64,000 bases of DNA from Batkoa obscura (GCA_030770535.1 JASVEC010000012.1:1293306-1357305), one strand, 5' to 3'. Counted from the stretch's first letter, positions 1 to 14,773 are shown. Notes: a model not told the origin generated them from the letters alone. Numbers and translations: made by a program.

Positions 1-23
1 TAAAACAATTTTTAATAATAATA

Positions 24-1239
<1,216 letters not shown>

Positions 1240-1601
1240 GTATTTGGGATTTTACTTTGAATGATTAAGTTAATAAAATGGATTAGTTATTATTTTATTA
1301 TATTTATGTTGGGCAATTAAAAGGAATAATTAACATAATAGAAATATATAAAGTGGATAAAAATGAAATCAGAATAATACGATTTATTTATAAACCTCAT
1401 AACTTAATAGTTCAAGTAATTTTTAATAGAGAATAATGTTTAGTTTTGGTTTTAATTTTTTGTTCACTTTAATAGGCTTAAAATTTAAAAAGATTACTAA
1501 TTAAATATTTTAAAAAACAAACTTCTAGAAATTCTAAAATCACTTCATAAAACTGATAATCAAAAATCAAAAATCAAAAATAACTTCTGTTTTAAATTTC
1601 A
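1240..1601. other. Intergenic, 362 bp
   Basis: AT-rich spacer between two genes on the same strand. It must hold the 3' end of the hydratase and the promoter of the AAA gene; I see no distinct element. Confidence 0.6.
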
Positions 1602-4460
1602 ATGAATCAAAATATACAAGTTTATTATTATAACTTAACTGAAGAGAATAAAGTACAACAAACACAGCCATTTACATTTAGTTATATTAAAAATACAGGA
1701 AATAATAAAAAATATCAAAAGGAAAATAAAGATGAACTAAAAGAAAAAATAGATAAACTATTGAGACCAAAGTTGATAGCTAATAATTTAAACTCTCGTT
1801 TATTGCCTTCATTTCTTGATCAGGAGAAATATAGTAATGGTATTAAGTTGGAGTTATTACAAAAGGAGAAATTGATAGTGGAGGTTCCAAATTTAGTACA
1901 GTTTATAAGTTATTTTATTAGTGAAGAGACAATGAGTGAAATGGAAAAAGAATTTTTAATAAAAGAAATAACAGAAAGAATTAAAGAAAATAAGTTTTAT
2001 TTAAAATTAATTTTGGATGGTAAGTGATTATTATATTTATTCATTATTATTTAATTTTTCTATTTATTTTAGAGTTCCTTGACGATATTAAAAATTCAAT
2101 ACCACATTTATTTGAATTAAAAGAAAATAAAAAATTAAATGAGATAATCGAAGTTCAGTTGAATCCAAAGATGATTGCTTTTAACCTTAAACAAATAGAA
2201 AATGAAGATTATTTACCTCAGTTTCTTAAACAAGCACCAATGAATGAATTTTCAGTAATAATTATTTAATTTATATAATATTATTTATTAATTTGATTAA
2301 AGGAAAGTGAAATAAAATTTCAATTAATAACAAATGAAGATATAGAATTGATAAAAACAATATATATAGAACCCATCTTTAAAGGAAATGAAATTAACGA
2401 ATTATTACCATCAATAGAATTAATAAGTAAATTATTAAATAATAGAATTATTTATAAAAATAGAGAAGAATTAATAATTAATAATTTACCATTAATTAAT
2501 GGAAATGAAATTCAATGTAAATTAAAAATTAAACAAGAATTTAACATAGCAAAAATAGATTATAATTTTACAAAAGTATATTATAAAATTAATAATAATA
2601 ATAATAATAATCTATTATTTTGTGAAAAAGTGGAATTATTAGAAAGTTTACCAAATGATAATAGTTTTGTATTTAATTGGTTTGATAGTGAAGGAAAAAA
2701 GTAAGTTTTATTAATATATTATATTAAATTAAATAAATTATTTTTATTTTTATTTTTATTTTTATTTTTATTTAGGATAGAAGATTTAATTAAATTATAT
2801 AATAATAATGATAATAATGATAATGACATAATATCAATATTATTAAATGGTGAAGCAGGAATAGGTAAATCGTTGTTTATAGCTCAATTAAGTAAATTAT
2901 ATAATATTCAATGTTATAATACTAATGCATTAAAATTAAACACTTTGAATTCAACAAAACAAAAATTTCATAAATTAATACAAAGCATAATAGAAGATAT
3001 GAATTTTAATACATATAATAATAAAATAATAATATTAACTATAGATAATTGTCATGAATTATTTTTTAAAAAAGAAAATGGATGGATAGTAATAGAATAT
3101 TTGCAAAGTTTAAAATTATGGAAAAAATTAATTTATAAAAAATATAAAATTAAATTAATAATAATTTATTTAACAAATCAATTTAATCAATTAAATCAAA
3201 ATTTATTAGAATTAATTGAATATCAAGTTAATTTTAATAACCCAAAGCCTATTAATAGACAATTTATTTTATTTCATTATTTAAATAAATTCAATAATAG
3301 TAATAATATTAATATTAATTTTGATCAATTACAATCAATTGCTGATGCTTGTTCAGGTTATTTATTAGTTGATTTAATATTACTAAGTAAAACAATATTA
3401 AATTATTTAAATAAAAACAATAACAATAATAATTTGTATAATATATTTTTAAAATGTCGATCAAAAATTAAATTACCAACGATAAATAAAGATAATTTAA
3501 ATATACAAAAAATTTATTTTAAAGATATTGGAGGTATAAATAATATTAAACAAAAATTAATTTTATTAACTAAATATAATCGAAATCAATATGAATTATA
3601 TGAAAAATATAACATTATACCAACGATAGGAGTATTATTATATGGACCACCAGGTACAGGAAAAACATTAATTGGTAAAGCAATAGCAACAGAATCGAAC
3701 TATAATTTTATAAATATTAAAGTATCTCAATTAATACAAGGTGAAATTGGAGAAAGTGAAAAACAAATTAAATATTATTTTAATTTAGCTAAAATTAATT
3801 CACCTTGTATTTTATTTTTAGATGAATTAGACGGTTTTTTCAATAATAATAATAATAATCAACAAAATATTCATTATAATCGATTTATTACTGCTTTTAT
3901 TAATCAATTAGATGAATTAAAACAATTTGTTTTATTAAATTATAAACCAGTATTATTAATATGTACAACTAATTATCCTAATTTAATTGAATCTAGTTTA
4001 TTAACTGAAGGTAAATTTAATAAAATTTATTTTTATTAATATATTAATTATATATAATATAATAGGTAGAATTGATCAACATATTTATATATCACCACCC
4101 AATGAAATTGAACGATATGAGATAATATATAATCTATTAATTAAAATAGATTATATTAAATATAATTTAATTATACCAAATATTCATTCATTAAGTCAAA
4201 AAATAGCATTGATTACAAATTATTATACAGGGGCTGATTTAGCTTTAATTTTATCAAGAATTCATCAGATTAAAATGAATTTAAAAAATAAGAGAGTTAA
4301 TAATAGTAATGAAAATGAATTAGATCTAAAAGTAGATTATATTTTAGCTTTGTTTCCAGAGTCCAAAGTGAAAGTTAATTTATTATTGAATATTATACCT
4401 ATTTATCCATCTATTTTAGAAGAACAATTAGAAATTTATGAAAAATTTAAAAATAAATGA
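1602..4460 (+). CDS. Divergent two-module AAA ATPase, CDC48/AFG2-like
   Basis: Five exons (1602-2019, 2073-2254, 2303-2700, 2776-4010, 4066-4460) close in frame to 875 aa. The first ~400 residues resemble no domain I recognise. A first AAA-like module follows, with a degenerate Walker A (GEAGIGKS, near 2860-2880). Its Walker B region reads ILTIDNCHE. The second module is canonical: DIGGINNIK, Walker A GPPGTGKT (about 3650-3670), Walker B ILFLDELD and a GRID motif created across the last splice. The C-terminal lid has the TGADLALI helix. This is the layout of type II AAA proteins (CDC48, AFG2/SPATA5, PEX1/PEX6). I cannot say which one it is; the N-terminal domain does not look like PEX1. Asn runs occur throughout. 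A (TTTTTA)n tract fills the intron at 2737-2775. Confidence 0.75.
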
Positions 4461-5513
4461 ATAATAATAAATTAATATAATTTATTTAACTTTGAATATA
4501 TTTATTTCAACTTTAATATCAAATAAGTATTCTTTTGGTTTTAATTTATTAAAAAAAATAATAAGTTCTTTTTTTAATATATTAATAATATTAGCTAATA
4601 TTAAAATATTTTATTAACTTTATAAAGTTGTTATATTTGAACTATATTATTTTTCTATTTATTTGATTTAAATAATTAAAAGGTTCAATAATAATATAAA
4701 CTTCTGTTTTTACAAAATTCAATTAATAAACTAAATTAGTTACTTTTTTCTAAGCTCAAAAAATGAACATAGAAATGAAAAAAAGATCCCTATGAAGGAG
4801 ATATTTAAAACAAAATTGAAATTGATAGAACTATTATAACTCTATTATGACTTAATTTTCAATAACTTTTAGAGCTAATTATTTATTCGTTTGGACTTTT
4901 TTCGGTTGAATTTATTTCACTTTTTTTTAATTCAATTTAGTTTTAAAATAAGGAATCAAGAAATTAGTCTAATTTATAGATAAAGATAAAGAGATAAAGA
5001 GATAAAAAAGAGATAAAAAAAAAGATAAAAAAGAGATAAAAATATAAAAGAAAAATATAAAAAGAAAAATATAAAAAGAAAAAATAAATCTAAATAGTTA
5101 ATAATCAATAATAAAATAAATAAATAAATAAATAGAATATTTTGAAAAATATAATAGAATAAATTTTATTAAATCATTTTCAATTAATTAATTCATAAAT
5201 GTTATTTGAATATGTTATTAAAAGGTTTGTTTTATCCATTAAACTACCTTTTAAACTATAATCACTTAAACTATTTTATAAAATAAAAGTCTTCTTTTAA
5301 ATGTAACCAATCAATTTCCTTTTATTTAAATCATTTGATATCAGCTTGTTAGTAAAATTGCTAAAATTAGAAATGTTCATTTGATTTATTTTCGATAAAA
5401 TTTTAAACCTTAAAAATTTTTTAACAAAAATTCAATTAAAATTATTCTTAACAATCTAGTTTGAATATTAACTTTTTAAATAAATAAAAAGAAATAAAGT
5501 AAATAAATACAAA
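4461..5513. other. Intergenic, about 1.05 kb
   Basis: Spacer upstream of HPRT. Its only notable content is the purine-rich tract listed separately. Confidence 0.6.
4976..5085 (+). repeat. Purine-rich GATAAA-type microsatellite
   Basis: About 110 bases made of irregular units such as AGATAAA and AAATATAAAAAG, with nearly all G and A plus scattered T on this strand. It lies 430 bp upstream of the HPRT start. It is a simple low-complexity tract and nothing in it suggests coding. Confidence 0.75.
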
Positions 5514-6511
5514 ATGGATTCAAGTAAATGGATTGATGTAACTAAAGAAAGTTTTCAATATTCTTTGGATCATTTTGTTATCCCAAGTCATTATGAAAAA
5601 GATGTCACTTCCATTATGATTCCTCATGGTATTATTATGGTAAGTTATTGTTAAATAGAAATTTAATTTAATTTAATTTAATTTAAAAAATAAATTAATA
5701 TTTAATTTCATTATTTAGGATCGTATTGAAAAATTAGCTAAATTAATAGTTAATGATAGTAAAGGACCATTAGGTAATTTCAATTTAATTAAACTTTCTT
5801 TTTTTAATTAAATTTGTTTTTATTTTTATATAGTCGTTTGTTGTGTGTTAAAAGGAGGCCATCAATTCTTCGCTGATTTAGTCAATGAAATTAAAAAATG
5901 TAATACTGTATTAGGACAATCCGTTCCTTTATCTTTAGAATTTATTAAAGTGAGATCCTATCATAACACTGAAAGTACAGGAGATGTTAAAATTTCTTTA
6001 ACTGATAAAGAATGCATGGAATGGAAAGGGAAAGTAAGTGTATCAATTTAAAACATTATTATTTTATTAATTTTGTTTTATTTTATTGTTTTATATTAAT
6101 ATTGATTGTTTTTTTTTATAGAATTTGTTAATTGTTGAAGATATTATTGATACTGGTAATACCATGGTGAAATTATTAGCTAAACTTAAAGATTACGCAC
6201 CAGCATCCGTAAGAGTAGCTTCACTTTTATTAAAAAAGACCCCATTATCTATTGGTTATATTCCCGATTATGTAGGTTTTGCTATCCCAGATGAATTTGT
6301 TGTTGGGTAAGTTAATAATGTTATTGTATAATTTGAGGATTTTTATTAATCTCTTTTTTTAGTTATGCTTTAGATTATAATGAATATTTTAGAGATTTAG
6401 ATCACATTTGTGTTATTAGTGTATGTATTTTATAGAATTAGATTCCTTTATATTTATATTCAACTAATTTATTATTTTTAGGATCATGGCAAACAAGCTT
6501 ATGCCCAATAA
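5514..6511 (+). CDS. HPT1: Hypoxanthine-guanine phosphoribosyltransferase
   Basis: Purine salvage enzyme that uses PRPP to convert hypoxanthine or guanine to IMP or GMP in the cytosol. Six exons (5514-5639, 5719-5773, 5834-6033, 6122-6306, 6363-6420, 6482-6511) give 217 aa, matching the family's ~218. The PRPP-binding loop reads [11 protein letters not shown]. Upstream, [11 protein letters not shown] matches the family's pyrophosphate-loop region, and the flexible loop has [13 protein letters not shown]. Near the C terminus the [18 protein letters not shown] block carries the purine-contacting region, and DHGKQAYA ends the protein. It converges on the glycogenin gene, with only 264 bp and one MITE between the two stop codons. 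Nothing is missing. Confidence 0.96.
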
Positions 6512-6651
6512 AACCAAATAACCTTATTTCCCTAAATTTATTTTATAATATATAAATAGAAGTAAATAAAATCAAATTAAAATTAAAATTAAAATATAGC
6601 TATTTTTTTTAAAATATTAAAAAAAAACACTCTTTTTAATGCTATAATAAA

Positions 6652-6752
6652 TGAGCGTGTTTTTTTTTACTTCATTACTTTTTCTATCTTTTAAGCGCTA
6701 TTTGAGTGCAAAAACTGTTAGTAAAATTCCTAAATAAAAAAAAACAGCCCCA
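6652..6752 (+). mobile_element. MITE copy a (about 101 bp)
   Basis: Same short element as the copies at 16681, 28808, 37644 and near the telomere. It starts TGAGCGTG, has the central AAGCGCTATTTGAG core, and ends with AGCCCCA. It lies between the stop codons of two convergent genes and so probably within one or both 3' UTRs. It is one of the more diverged copies. Confidence 0.75.
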
Positions 6753-6775
6753 AATATTCTTTTTTTTTAATCAAT

Positions 6776-8787
6776 TTAAAACATCGAACGAATAACTACA
6801 CTCTCCACTTTCTTCTTCTTATCTTTACTTTTACTTAAATCCAATGAACTATTACTTTCACACAAATTACTACCTTCCATACTTAATTCAGGTGCTGATT
6901 TATTCAACATATTCTTATCTACTAAAATATTCCTTCCTGAATTGGAAGTTTTAAATAAAGCTTTACTTTTCGAAACAAATGTAGAAAACAGAGAAGAATC
7001 CGATTTCTTTTTCTTAAATTTAAAAAGTGAGGTAGGTAATGATAAATGATTATATTTTGGTTCAATTGAATGTTCAATATTTAAGTGTTCATTGATAAGT
7101 TCAGTTGTATTATTTGATACTAAATTGGGATTAAATAAATGTTGAAAGGGATTGTTTTCTTCAGGTTCTTTAATTTGATTAAGTTGAATAGTATCAATAT
7201 CCTCTTTTGATTTTAATGGAATATTAAAATCATTTTGTAATGAATCTTTGTTTAATACATCTTCATCATTTATTATTTCAATTTCATCAATTTTTATTAC
7301 TGGGGTAATATGTTTTATTGAGTCATTATTAAATCTCTTTTGAGAATTCATAATTTTATCTTGAATATCATTATTATGTTCTACTAAATTCAGTTTGTTA
7401 TCTTCAACGGGTAACTTTTCAATCTTATCTTCCTCTATGGTAATTATACTAGTGTCTATTTTCTTCTTTTCTTTAATTTCATTTTCATTCACTTCATTTT
7501 TTTCACTTAAAACAATTACTAAATTATCAGCTTCAACTTTTGATTTCATCAATCCACTTTTATTTAATAATTTACTTTCACTTAAGGTAATCAATGTGTT
7601 ATCAGTTTCATTGTTTAATTCCTTTAGCTCATTTTCATCCACTTGTTTATTTTTACTTACAGTAACCACAGCTTTAACATCTTTAACCTTTGATTCCTTT
7701 GATTCCTTTGATTCCTTTGATTCTTTTATATCAATCACTTTCTTATCATCTTCAACCTTTATTTCTTTTACCACTTTTTTATTTACTTTCTTATCATTAT
7801 TTTTAGAGTTGTTCTCCTCCTTTATTTCATTCTCCTTCTTCTCTTTCTCTTTCTCCTTTTTCTTTCTCATCTTTTCATTTTCATTTAATAAACCAATCCC
7901 ACCAGATTGTGAAATAGAACGTCGACGTAATTTACGATCATGTGGATCTTCAATTTCTTTATATTGATTGTTAGTTATACTTGGTAATTGAATAGGTGGT
8001 TTCCAATTTTTTAATTCTGGATGATCCCATTCAATTCTATATGTACCAAAGTCATTACTTTGACTTGAAGCGCGGACAAAAGAAGGTTTGGGACGTGTAG
8101 GGATAACTGAAGATTCTGTCGATTTTGATATAGTGGTTATGTCAGGGGTATAAGGTAAAATAGTTGGTGTTTTTATTATAGTTCCAGAAGAGATGAGTTC
8201 TGGTTGTTTAAATTCTAATAAAGACGTATTTTGTATTCTGTTTGATTGAGTTTGATTATTTAAAGTTGTATTAATAGTAGTTAAATTATTATTTGATTGA
8301 GTTTTAGTTTCAAAAAAATTATTCTTTTTTGATTTTAATATACCAACTTCATCTAAACCTGGTGTCAATGGTTTAATATATTTTTTGATTAAAGTGTCTT
8401 CTTCAATTGATTTATTAAACTCCTGATTCTTTTCATTATTATTTATAACATCAATGCTTTCATTTTGATTTTTAACTTTTAAATTAATATTTAATCCAGA
8501 CGATAAACTTTTATTAGATTCTTTTGATTCATTACTATTCTTTTGTCCATATTGAATTAAATCTTTTTTAGTAAAATAATCATCTTCTATGTTAGAAATA
8601 ACATCTTCTTTTCTTAAAATTCTATTTTTAACAAATTCTTTTCTTTCTAGTATAATAGACTCTAAAATATCGTCATTCTTTACTTCCTTCTTAATAATTT
8701 TATCTAATCCAGGTGTCAATGGTTCAATTATAATGTCTTTAATATCACTATTATCATTAATTAATTTTAAATCTATACTCTTTTTAC

Positions 8788-8828
<41 letters not shown>

Positions 8829-9366
8829 TTTTCTATAGTATTTATTGGATTTTTATAATTAATATTTAAATTTTCTGGATAAGCTTTATTAAGTTGATTA
8901 TTAACCCATAATAAAGTAAATGTAGTTTGATAAATACCACCAATACTTTTAATTGGTTGTTGACTTGAACAGGTAATTTTTGTTTCCCAATTAATACCAG
9001 GTTCTACTTTATGTCCCGTATTTCTAATTAAAGATTGTTGTGTTTCTTGTTTATACTTTACGCTATTGTCTTTGGTTTTAGTTTGTTGACTTTCTTCTTC
9101 TTTAGATTGAATTAATTTATAGTCATCTTCTTTTAATTCATTTTCATCAATTATTTCAATTGATATTGGTTGCCAACCTCCATTATCATCTATCTTTTTT
9201 ATAATTCCTTTTAAATTACTACGTTCTCTTAACCTGCCTTTTTCAATTTCAACTTCGTTCTTTTGTTTATAATAATTCTCTTTAGATTGATAATCAATTA
9301 CCTCTGACTTTACTCTATTATGTGTATAAAATGAATGTTTTGTATCCCTTTCAAGTCCTCGTTGTA

Positions 9367-9402
<36 letters not shown>

Positions 9403-11792
9403 CTTTAGTTAAAAATTTCATTTGAGTTTCATTATATTGTCGATTATCATTAACATTGTTCGATTGATAATATAATTCATTATGTTGATGATTTATATTT
9501 GTTGAATTAGTATATTGTTGATTATTATTATTATTATTTATTTGGGAATGCTGAGTATAATTTATATTATATTCATTATTATTAATATAATTAAAATTAT
9601 TAATATGCTTCCTCTGATATGATTTATTATCAGATGATATATAATTTGTTTGATTTATTGTTTGTTTGTTTTCATGATGAGTTGTATAATGTGAATGATG
9701 TTTATTTTCATGAGAATTTATTATTAAATTATTATGATTATGATTATGATTATGATTATGATTATGATTATGATTATGATTATGATTATGATTATGATTA
9801 TGATTATTAATATTATGATTATAATTATTATGACTCTGATGATTCGAATGGTAATGATTATTATGTGATTGATGTATTATATCATGTTGTTTTTGATGAT
9901 GATGATGATTTTGATATGAATGATGTACTGTATTATGATTATTATATGATTGATATATTATATCATTATGAGTATTTTTTTCAACTTTTTGTTTAATCAT
10001 AGCATTTGATTGATGAATTTTATAGGCCCCAAACAATGGAAACGGTAAATTTTGATCATCAGCTATTTTATGAGCTGGTGATAATATATCCATTTGTTTT
10101 AACTCTTTTAATGCATTTTTGGGTAATAATGGATGTTCCATTTTATTATCATTATTATTATTATTTGTAATAAATGGTAAATTATTATCATGGATATGAG
10201 TATCCTGATGGTGATGATGGGAATGTTTATTTGTAATGTTATTTATATTATGAATTGTGGATGAGGAGTGATAATTATTATTATGTATAGATCCATGCGT
10301 TTGAGTTTGATTATTCTTATTATATTTATGTTGAAATGCAAAATCAAGTGAATGTGTTGTTGAACTTTCATGAGAGTGTTGTTGAGAATGACTTTCATTA
10401 TAGGAATACTGCGTTGAATGACTTATGTGATGGGAATGTTGTTGTGAATGATTTTCATGATGAGAATATTGTTGTGAAGTACTTTCATTATAATAATGAG
10501 GATGATTATCTTGTATTGTATTAGAAGTATGTTGAAATTGATTAATTAACTGGTCATTTGTTTTTGTTATTGGAATTTCTTCTTTATCATGTTTTAAATG
10601 TGACTTAAATGATAATTTGTTAAATAAGAATTAAACTTAAAAAGTAAATAAAATTACCTGAATTGTCAATTCTTGTTTGGATATATTCTATTATAATTTA
10701 ATATAAATAAATGGAAAATATTATTAAAATAGAATATTAATTACCAAATTTTCACTACTTTTTTGATAAAATTCCCACCATTGATTATGAAACTGTTGAA
10801 TTGCTTTTTCTTTTTTAAACTTCTCATTTTCTTCATTCACTTCCTCTTTATTAATCATGGTGTCCTTACTATCTGTCTGTTGTTGTAAATTGAAATATTC
10901 TGCTTCATTTTCTTTCATTGATAAATCGTACTCTTTTTTTACTTTACTTGAATTTGAATTATTCTCCTTTAAACATTCTTTATCCCAAGGCTTTTCTTTA
11001 CCAGTAAAATGCATAACTGCAATATCATTTTGATTTTTTTTTAATGCTGGGGCATAACTAATATTATAACAATTATTATCAACAATCATTGTTAATATTT
11101 AATAATATATTAAATTACCTATAAAACTCGGTACAAGTTACATTATAAATGAAAGGTAATCTATGTTCATTAGATTTATGCCAATTTTCAAAATATTCGT
11201 TTAATAAACCTTGATCACCACCTAAAAAAATTTCATTAATTCTTATCTAATAAAACTTAAATTACAATAAAAAATTGTTACCATCAAATGACCCGGTTTG
11301 TATCAACTTTTTACATAATTGATTATACGTTTCCTTATCCGGCTTACATAAAAATACGCCTGAATTAAAGCAATCTGGCCATCCCATATCTGGACAAGCA
11401 GCAAATTTACTATCTTTATAATCATCAAAAAGGTGATCTAAACTCTTCAACACCAATGTATCTGCATCTAAAAAAAGTATTTGTTCCAACCAATCCATGG
11501 ACCATAAATGAATTTTAGTAACTGTTAATCCTAACTCAGGTCTTCCTAATAAGCATAGATTTTCTTTATCTTCAGTGTCTAAATAAGGGACTTCAATTAC
11601 ATGATCATATACTTTGTGTAATTGGACTAGAGTTGAGGAAGTTAGATTGGAAGTGACCATACAAATTAATAATTTATTGGTATTATGATTACGTATTGAA
11701 TAAGCTAATACAATTGCCCCTTTCAAATAATTATCACTGGCTACTAAAGTGATATAAGCTTTTGGTTTACTTAACGGTGAAGAGGTGGACAT
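6776..11792 (-). CDS. GLG1: Glycogenin with a giant low-complexity C-terminal tail
   Basis: Self-glucosylating primer of glycogen synthesis (GT8). Five exons on the minus strand (11792-11282, 11221-11119, 11057-10745, 10687-10658, 10603-6776) close in frame to 1594 aa. Residues ~10-260 form the catalytic domain: ITLVASDNYLKGAIVLAYS, the DxD motif in FLDADTLVL (near residue 109), then FNSGVFLC and GGDQGLLNEYF. The next exon has PALKKNQNDIAVMHFTGKEKPWD, the conserved end of the domain. The remaining ~1290 residues are disordered: a His/Asn-rich stretch with a (His-Asn)n run, then Lys/Glu/Ser-rich sequence. Short ordered-looking islands remain, e.g. GGWQPISIEI, GINWETKITC and TYRIEWDHPEL. The last resembles Trp-containing motifs in other fungal glycogenin tails, which bind glycogen synthase. 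The tail is far longer than usual. Confidence 0.9.
8786..8825 (-). repeat. (AAT)n tract inside glycogenin
   Basis: A run of ATT triplets on the plus strand that encodes a poly-Asn stretch in the glycogenin tail. A similar tract lies at about 9370-9402. Both are in frame and make length variation by slippage likely. Confidence 0.8.
9731..9807 (-). repeat. Hexanucleotide repeat coding for (His-Asn)n
   Basis: About 12 copies of a 6-base unit (CATAAT on the coding strand) give an alternating His-Asn run in the glycogenin tail. On the opposite strand the same repeat reads as alternating Tyr-Asp, which is only a shadow. Confidence 0.85.
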
Positions 11793-12535
11793 TATTATTT
11801 ATTGATTTAAAATAAAAATAGAAGTTATTTAAAAAAGGTTAAATGTTCAATATTCTAAAAATTTCACTTTTGTGTAATCTGTTTCGGTACTTGTGGTATA
11901 ATAGATCCAATCAAGTAATAGTATGACTATTTATATGGGAAAATGGTGTTATTTATTTTTAATGAACTATAATTATTGTTTGAGATTATGAGATTTTCGA
12001 TGTGTTAAAATTAACCTATTAAATTACTTTAAGATAAGAGTTATTATTATCATTTGTAAATAAAGATAAGCATTAGTCATTTTTTAATATATTTATTTTA
12101 TTCAGGGATAATGATGAGTTAATTCGCATAATTTTTGGTTTTTTAGTCCTTCATTGAAAATTTTTGTTCTTGTTTTTGAACGTTTATGAAGTTTATCTTT
12201 TATAATTGATAAAGAAAAAATACATTTAATTATTATTAAATAGTTTTTAATTTTATAAATATTATTAGTTTAATAATAATATAAAAATTATAATAATATT
12301 TATCGTATTATAAATAAATTTAATAATATTACTATAATTCTAATTTTCCAGTTTAATTGAAGTTGAGATTTACAAACTATTTATAAGATTAAATTCAAAA
12401 TTAGCTATATCCTCTTCCAAGATATGATTTTTTTTTAGAATCTTATCTTAAGACAAAAAATGAATAACAAAAATAAATAAGCTTAATTTAATAAAGAAAG
12501 AGAGTACAAAAGTTAATATATATAATACCCTCCCA
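11793..12535. other. Intergenic, 743 bp
   Basis: Upstream of glycogenin and downstream of the methyltransferase, both on the minus strand. AT-rich; I see no element in it. Confidence 0.6.
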
Positions 12536-13649
12536 TCAATCCCCATTTAACTGTTCTTTAGCACTAGTAAGTGGTACATATCTAACTGCCATAATTTCAT
12601 TTTGAGTAATATTTCCATTTTCGTCTTTTATAATTTCGAAGATACTTTGATAATTTTGGCCTACTGGGATAAACATTCTAATAGAAATAAATTTAATTAT
12701 TATTTGTATTTCATTAATGTAAATGAAATAGATTTAATATTTACTTTCCAGGAGCTTTTAATTGTCCAATTAAACTTTGAGGTAAATCTTTACTTGCTGC
12801 ACCAACATGACTTTTTATAAAAAAAGTTAATAAAAAAAAGTTTTAATTTTTTTAAAATAAAGAATAAGATTTTAAACTTACATGCAATCATAGGGACCTT
12901 TATCAGGTAAACCAATCCTACCATCCCCTTGTACAATTTCGATATTATGTTCTTTGTTCCAGTTATTCAAATTTTGTCGACTCATTTCAACTAACTCTGG
13001 AATATGTTCAATACCTATTACTTTTCCTTCAGAACCTACCTAATTATATTATGTTAATTTAAATAATAAAACGATCACTATAACTTTTATTTTACCATGT
13101 CTCTCATACATGCTGTTAAATAACCAGAGCCAGAGCCAATGTCTAATACTATTAATAAAAAATAAATTAATTTTTCAATTGATTATCCTGATTAATAATA
13201 TTTACCTCTACTACCGATATTTAAATAATTTTTTAAAGATTCTAAAGCATAAGCATGCATATGACTAGTTTTTAAAAATAAATAAAAACAATTATTGAGC
13301 AATTTAATTTGTAAATTTAAAAATAATTAGAATTAATACTTACGGAGCTGAAATAGTAGCATTAAAACCAATAACTTGAGGACTATCTTCATATGGATTT
13401 TTTCTACAAAAATACATTCGATCCACTCGTTTCATACTTTCTATTACTTTAGACGACTTTAAAATGTTACATTCTATAAATTCAATTCAACCATTAATAA
13501 TCTCTTTTTTTAATTTTATTGCTTTTTTTAATACTTACTACTTAAATTCTCTATTAATTCTTGATTACTACTTCCTATTAAAATTATTTTCATATACTTT
13601 CATTCATTATAAATATAACTTCCCAATTACCTCCGCATCGCCAAGCCAT
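12536..13649 (-). CDS. PCMT1: Protein-L-isoaspartate O-methyltransferase
   Basis: Repairs aged proteins by methylating L-isoaspartyl residues with S-adenosylmethionine. Eight exons (13649-13631, 13574-13539, 13473-13344, 13264-13206, 13148-13096, 13039-12882, 12810-12745, 12677-12536) give 220 aa, the usual length. The start [17 protein letters not shown] matches the family N terminus. The SAM-binding motif I reads [11 protein letters not shown]. Also present are the family motifs [11 protein letters not shown] (substrate site), [16 protein letters not shown] and HVGAAS, and the C-terminal block [10 protein letters not shown] followed by [10 protein letters not shown]. The first exon codes for only six residues plus one base. 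Every junction fits a standard GT-AG intron and no key motif is missing. Confidence 0.95.
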
Positions 13650-14097
13650 TTTATATTTATTTATTTTATATTTATTTTAATTTAATGAGTGACTTGTTTT
13701 TTTTATAATGACTTTAAGAATGATTATGTAACCAATAAAAAAGATTTATCAATAAATTAACTTAGAATAAAGCTCATAGTATACAAAAATGTATAATGAG
13801 AAATTATTTGTAATAAAGTAACATATTGTCGTTCATATTAATATTCAAAAATGACTATAATTATTTTTAAACTTTAATTTATTTTATAATTAAACTTAAT
13901 AAAATATTAAATAATAAAAACTAATAAATAGTTTAAATTAATAAATTTTATGAAAAAACTGTATATTTCAATTAAACAATAAAATTAAAAATAAATCAAA
14001 TAAATCAAATAAATAAATTTCAAGCAATTATTATATATTTTTGTTAAAAAAATTGATAAAAGATAATTATCTTCAACAAATATTATCTTTATCTCAA
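13650..14097. other. Intergenic, 448 bp
   Basis: AT-rich gap between two minus-strand genes. No feature recognised. Confidence 0.6.
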
Positions 14098-14773
14098 TTA
14101 TTGTTTAATTTTTCCAGGCCATAATTTCATTTGTTGAAATTCCACCAATACTTCCATTAATAAATCAGCATTGATTTTAGGTATTGATACTTCAAATTTA
14201 GTTAATTTCTTAATTTTAGTATTATCTAACCAAACTGGAGCTAAATTAACAGCTTCTTGATCAAGGTATGGAATTAATGGAGAATTTGGTATATTGTGAT
14301 GTTTTAATAATTCAGCCCACGGTTCAATATGCTTATCATTAGCATCTTCTAAAAATTGATCTAAATTGGACTATAAAATAATAAATTATTAGTATATTAA
14401 TATTAATTAATTAATTAATATTTAAAATATTACCTTAAAGAAATTAATAATTACAGAATTAAGTGATTCAAATCTAATACCAAAAATTTCCATAATTATA
14501 CTTTGTATTTTAGCTGAATCTATTATAGTAAAAATAAAAATAAATAAGAATGTAATTATAAAATCATTACCAGTATCTCCTTCATCCACAACATTAAATA
14601 TTTCTACTCCTTTTTTATCTTCATCAATATACCATTTTATAGTATGATGAATAGCTCTAGCTAAATCCAATACATGAATTACATTTAATTTAAAATCTTT
14701 TTTCCAAAAAGAGGGCATAGGTTCTTTTAGATGTTGATACACTTTACCTAAGACTAATAATGGCACTAATAAA

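Noticed and set aside
7395-8858. Plus-strand Ser/Phe/Leu-rich frames
   Set aside because: Antisense of the Lys/Glu/Ser-rich tail of glycogenin; composition is what an antisense frame of that gives.
9619-9810. Frame ending in alternating Tyr-Asp
   Set aside because: Antisense shadow of the (His-Asn)n coding repeat in glycogenin.
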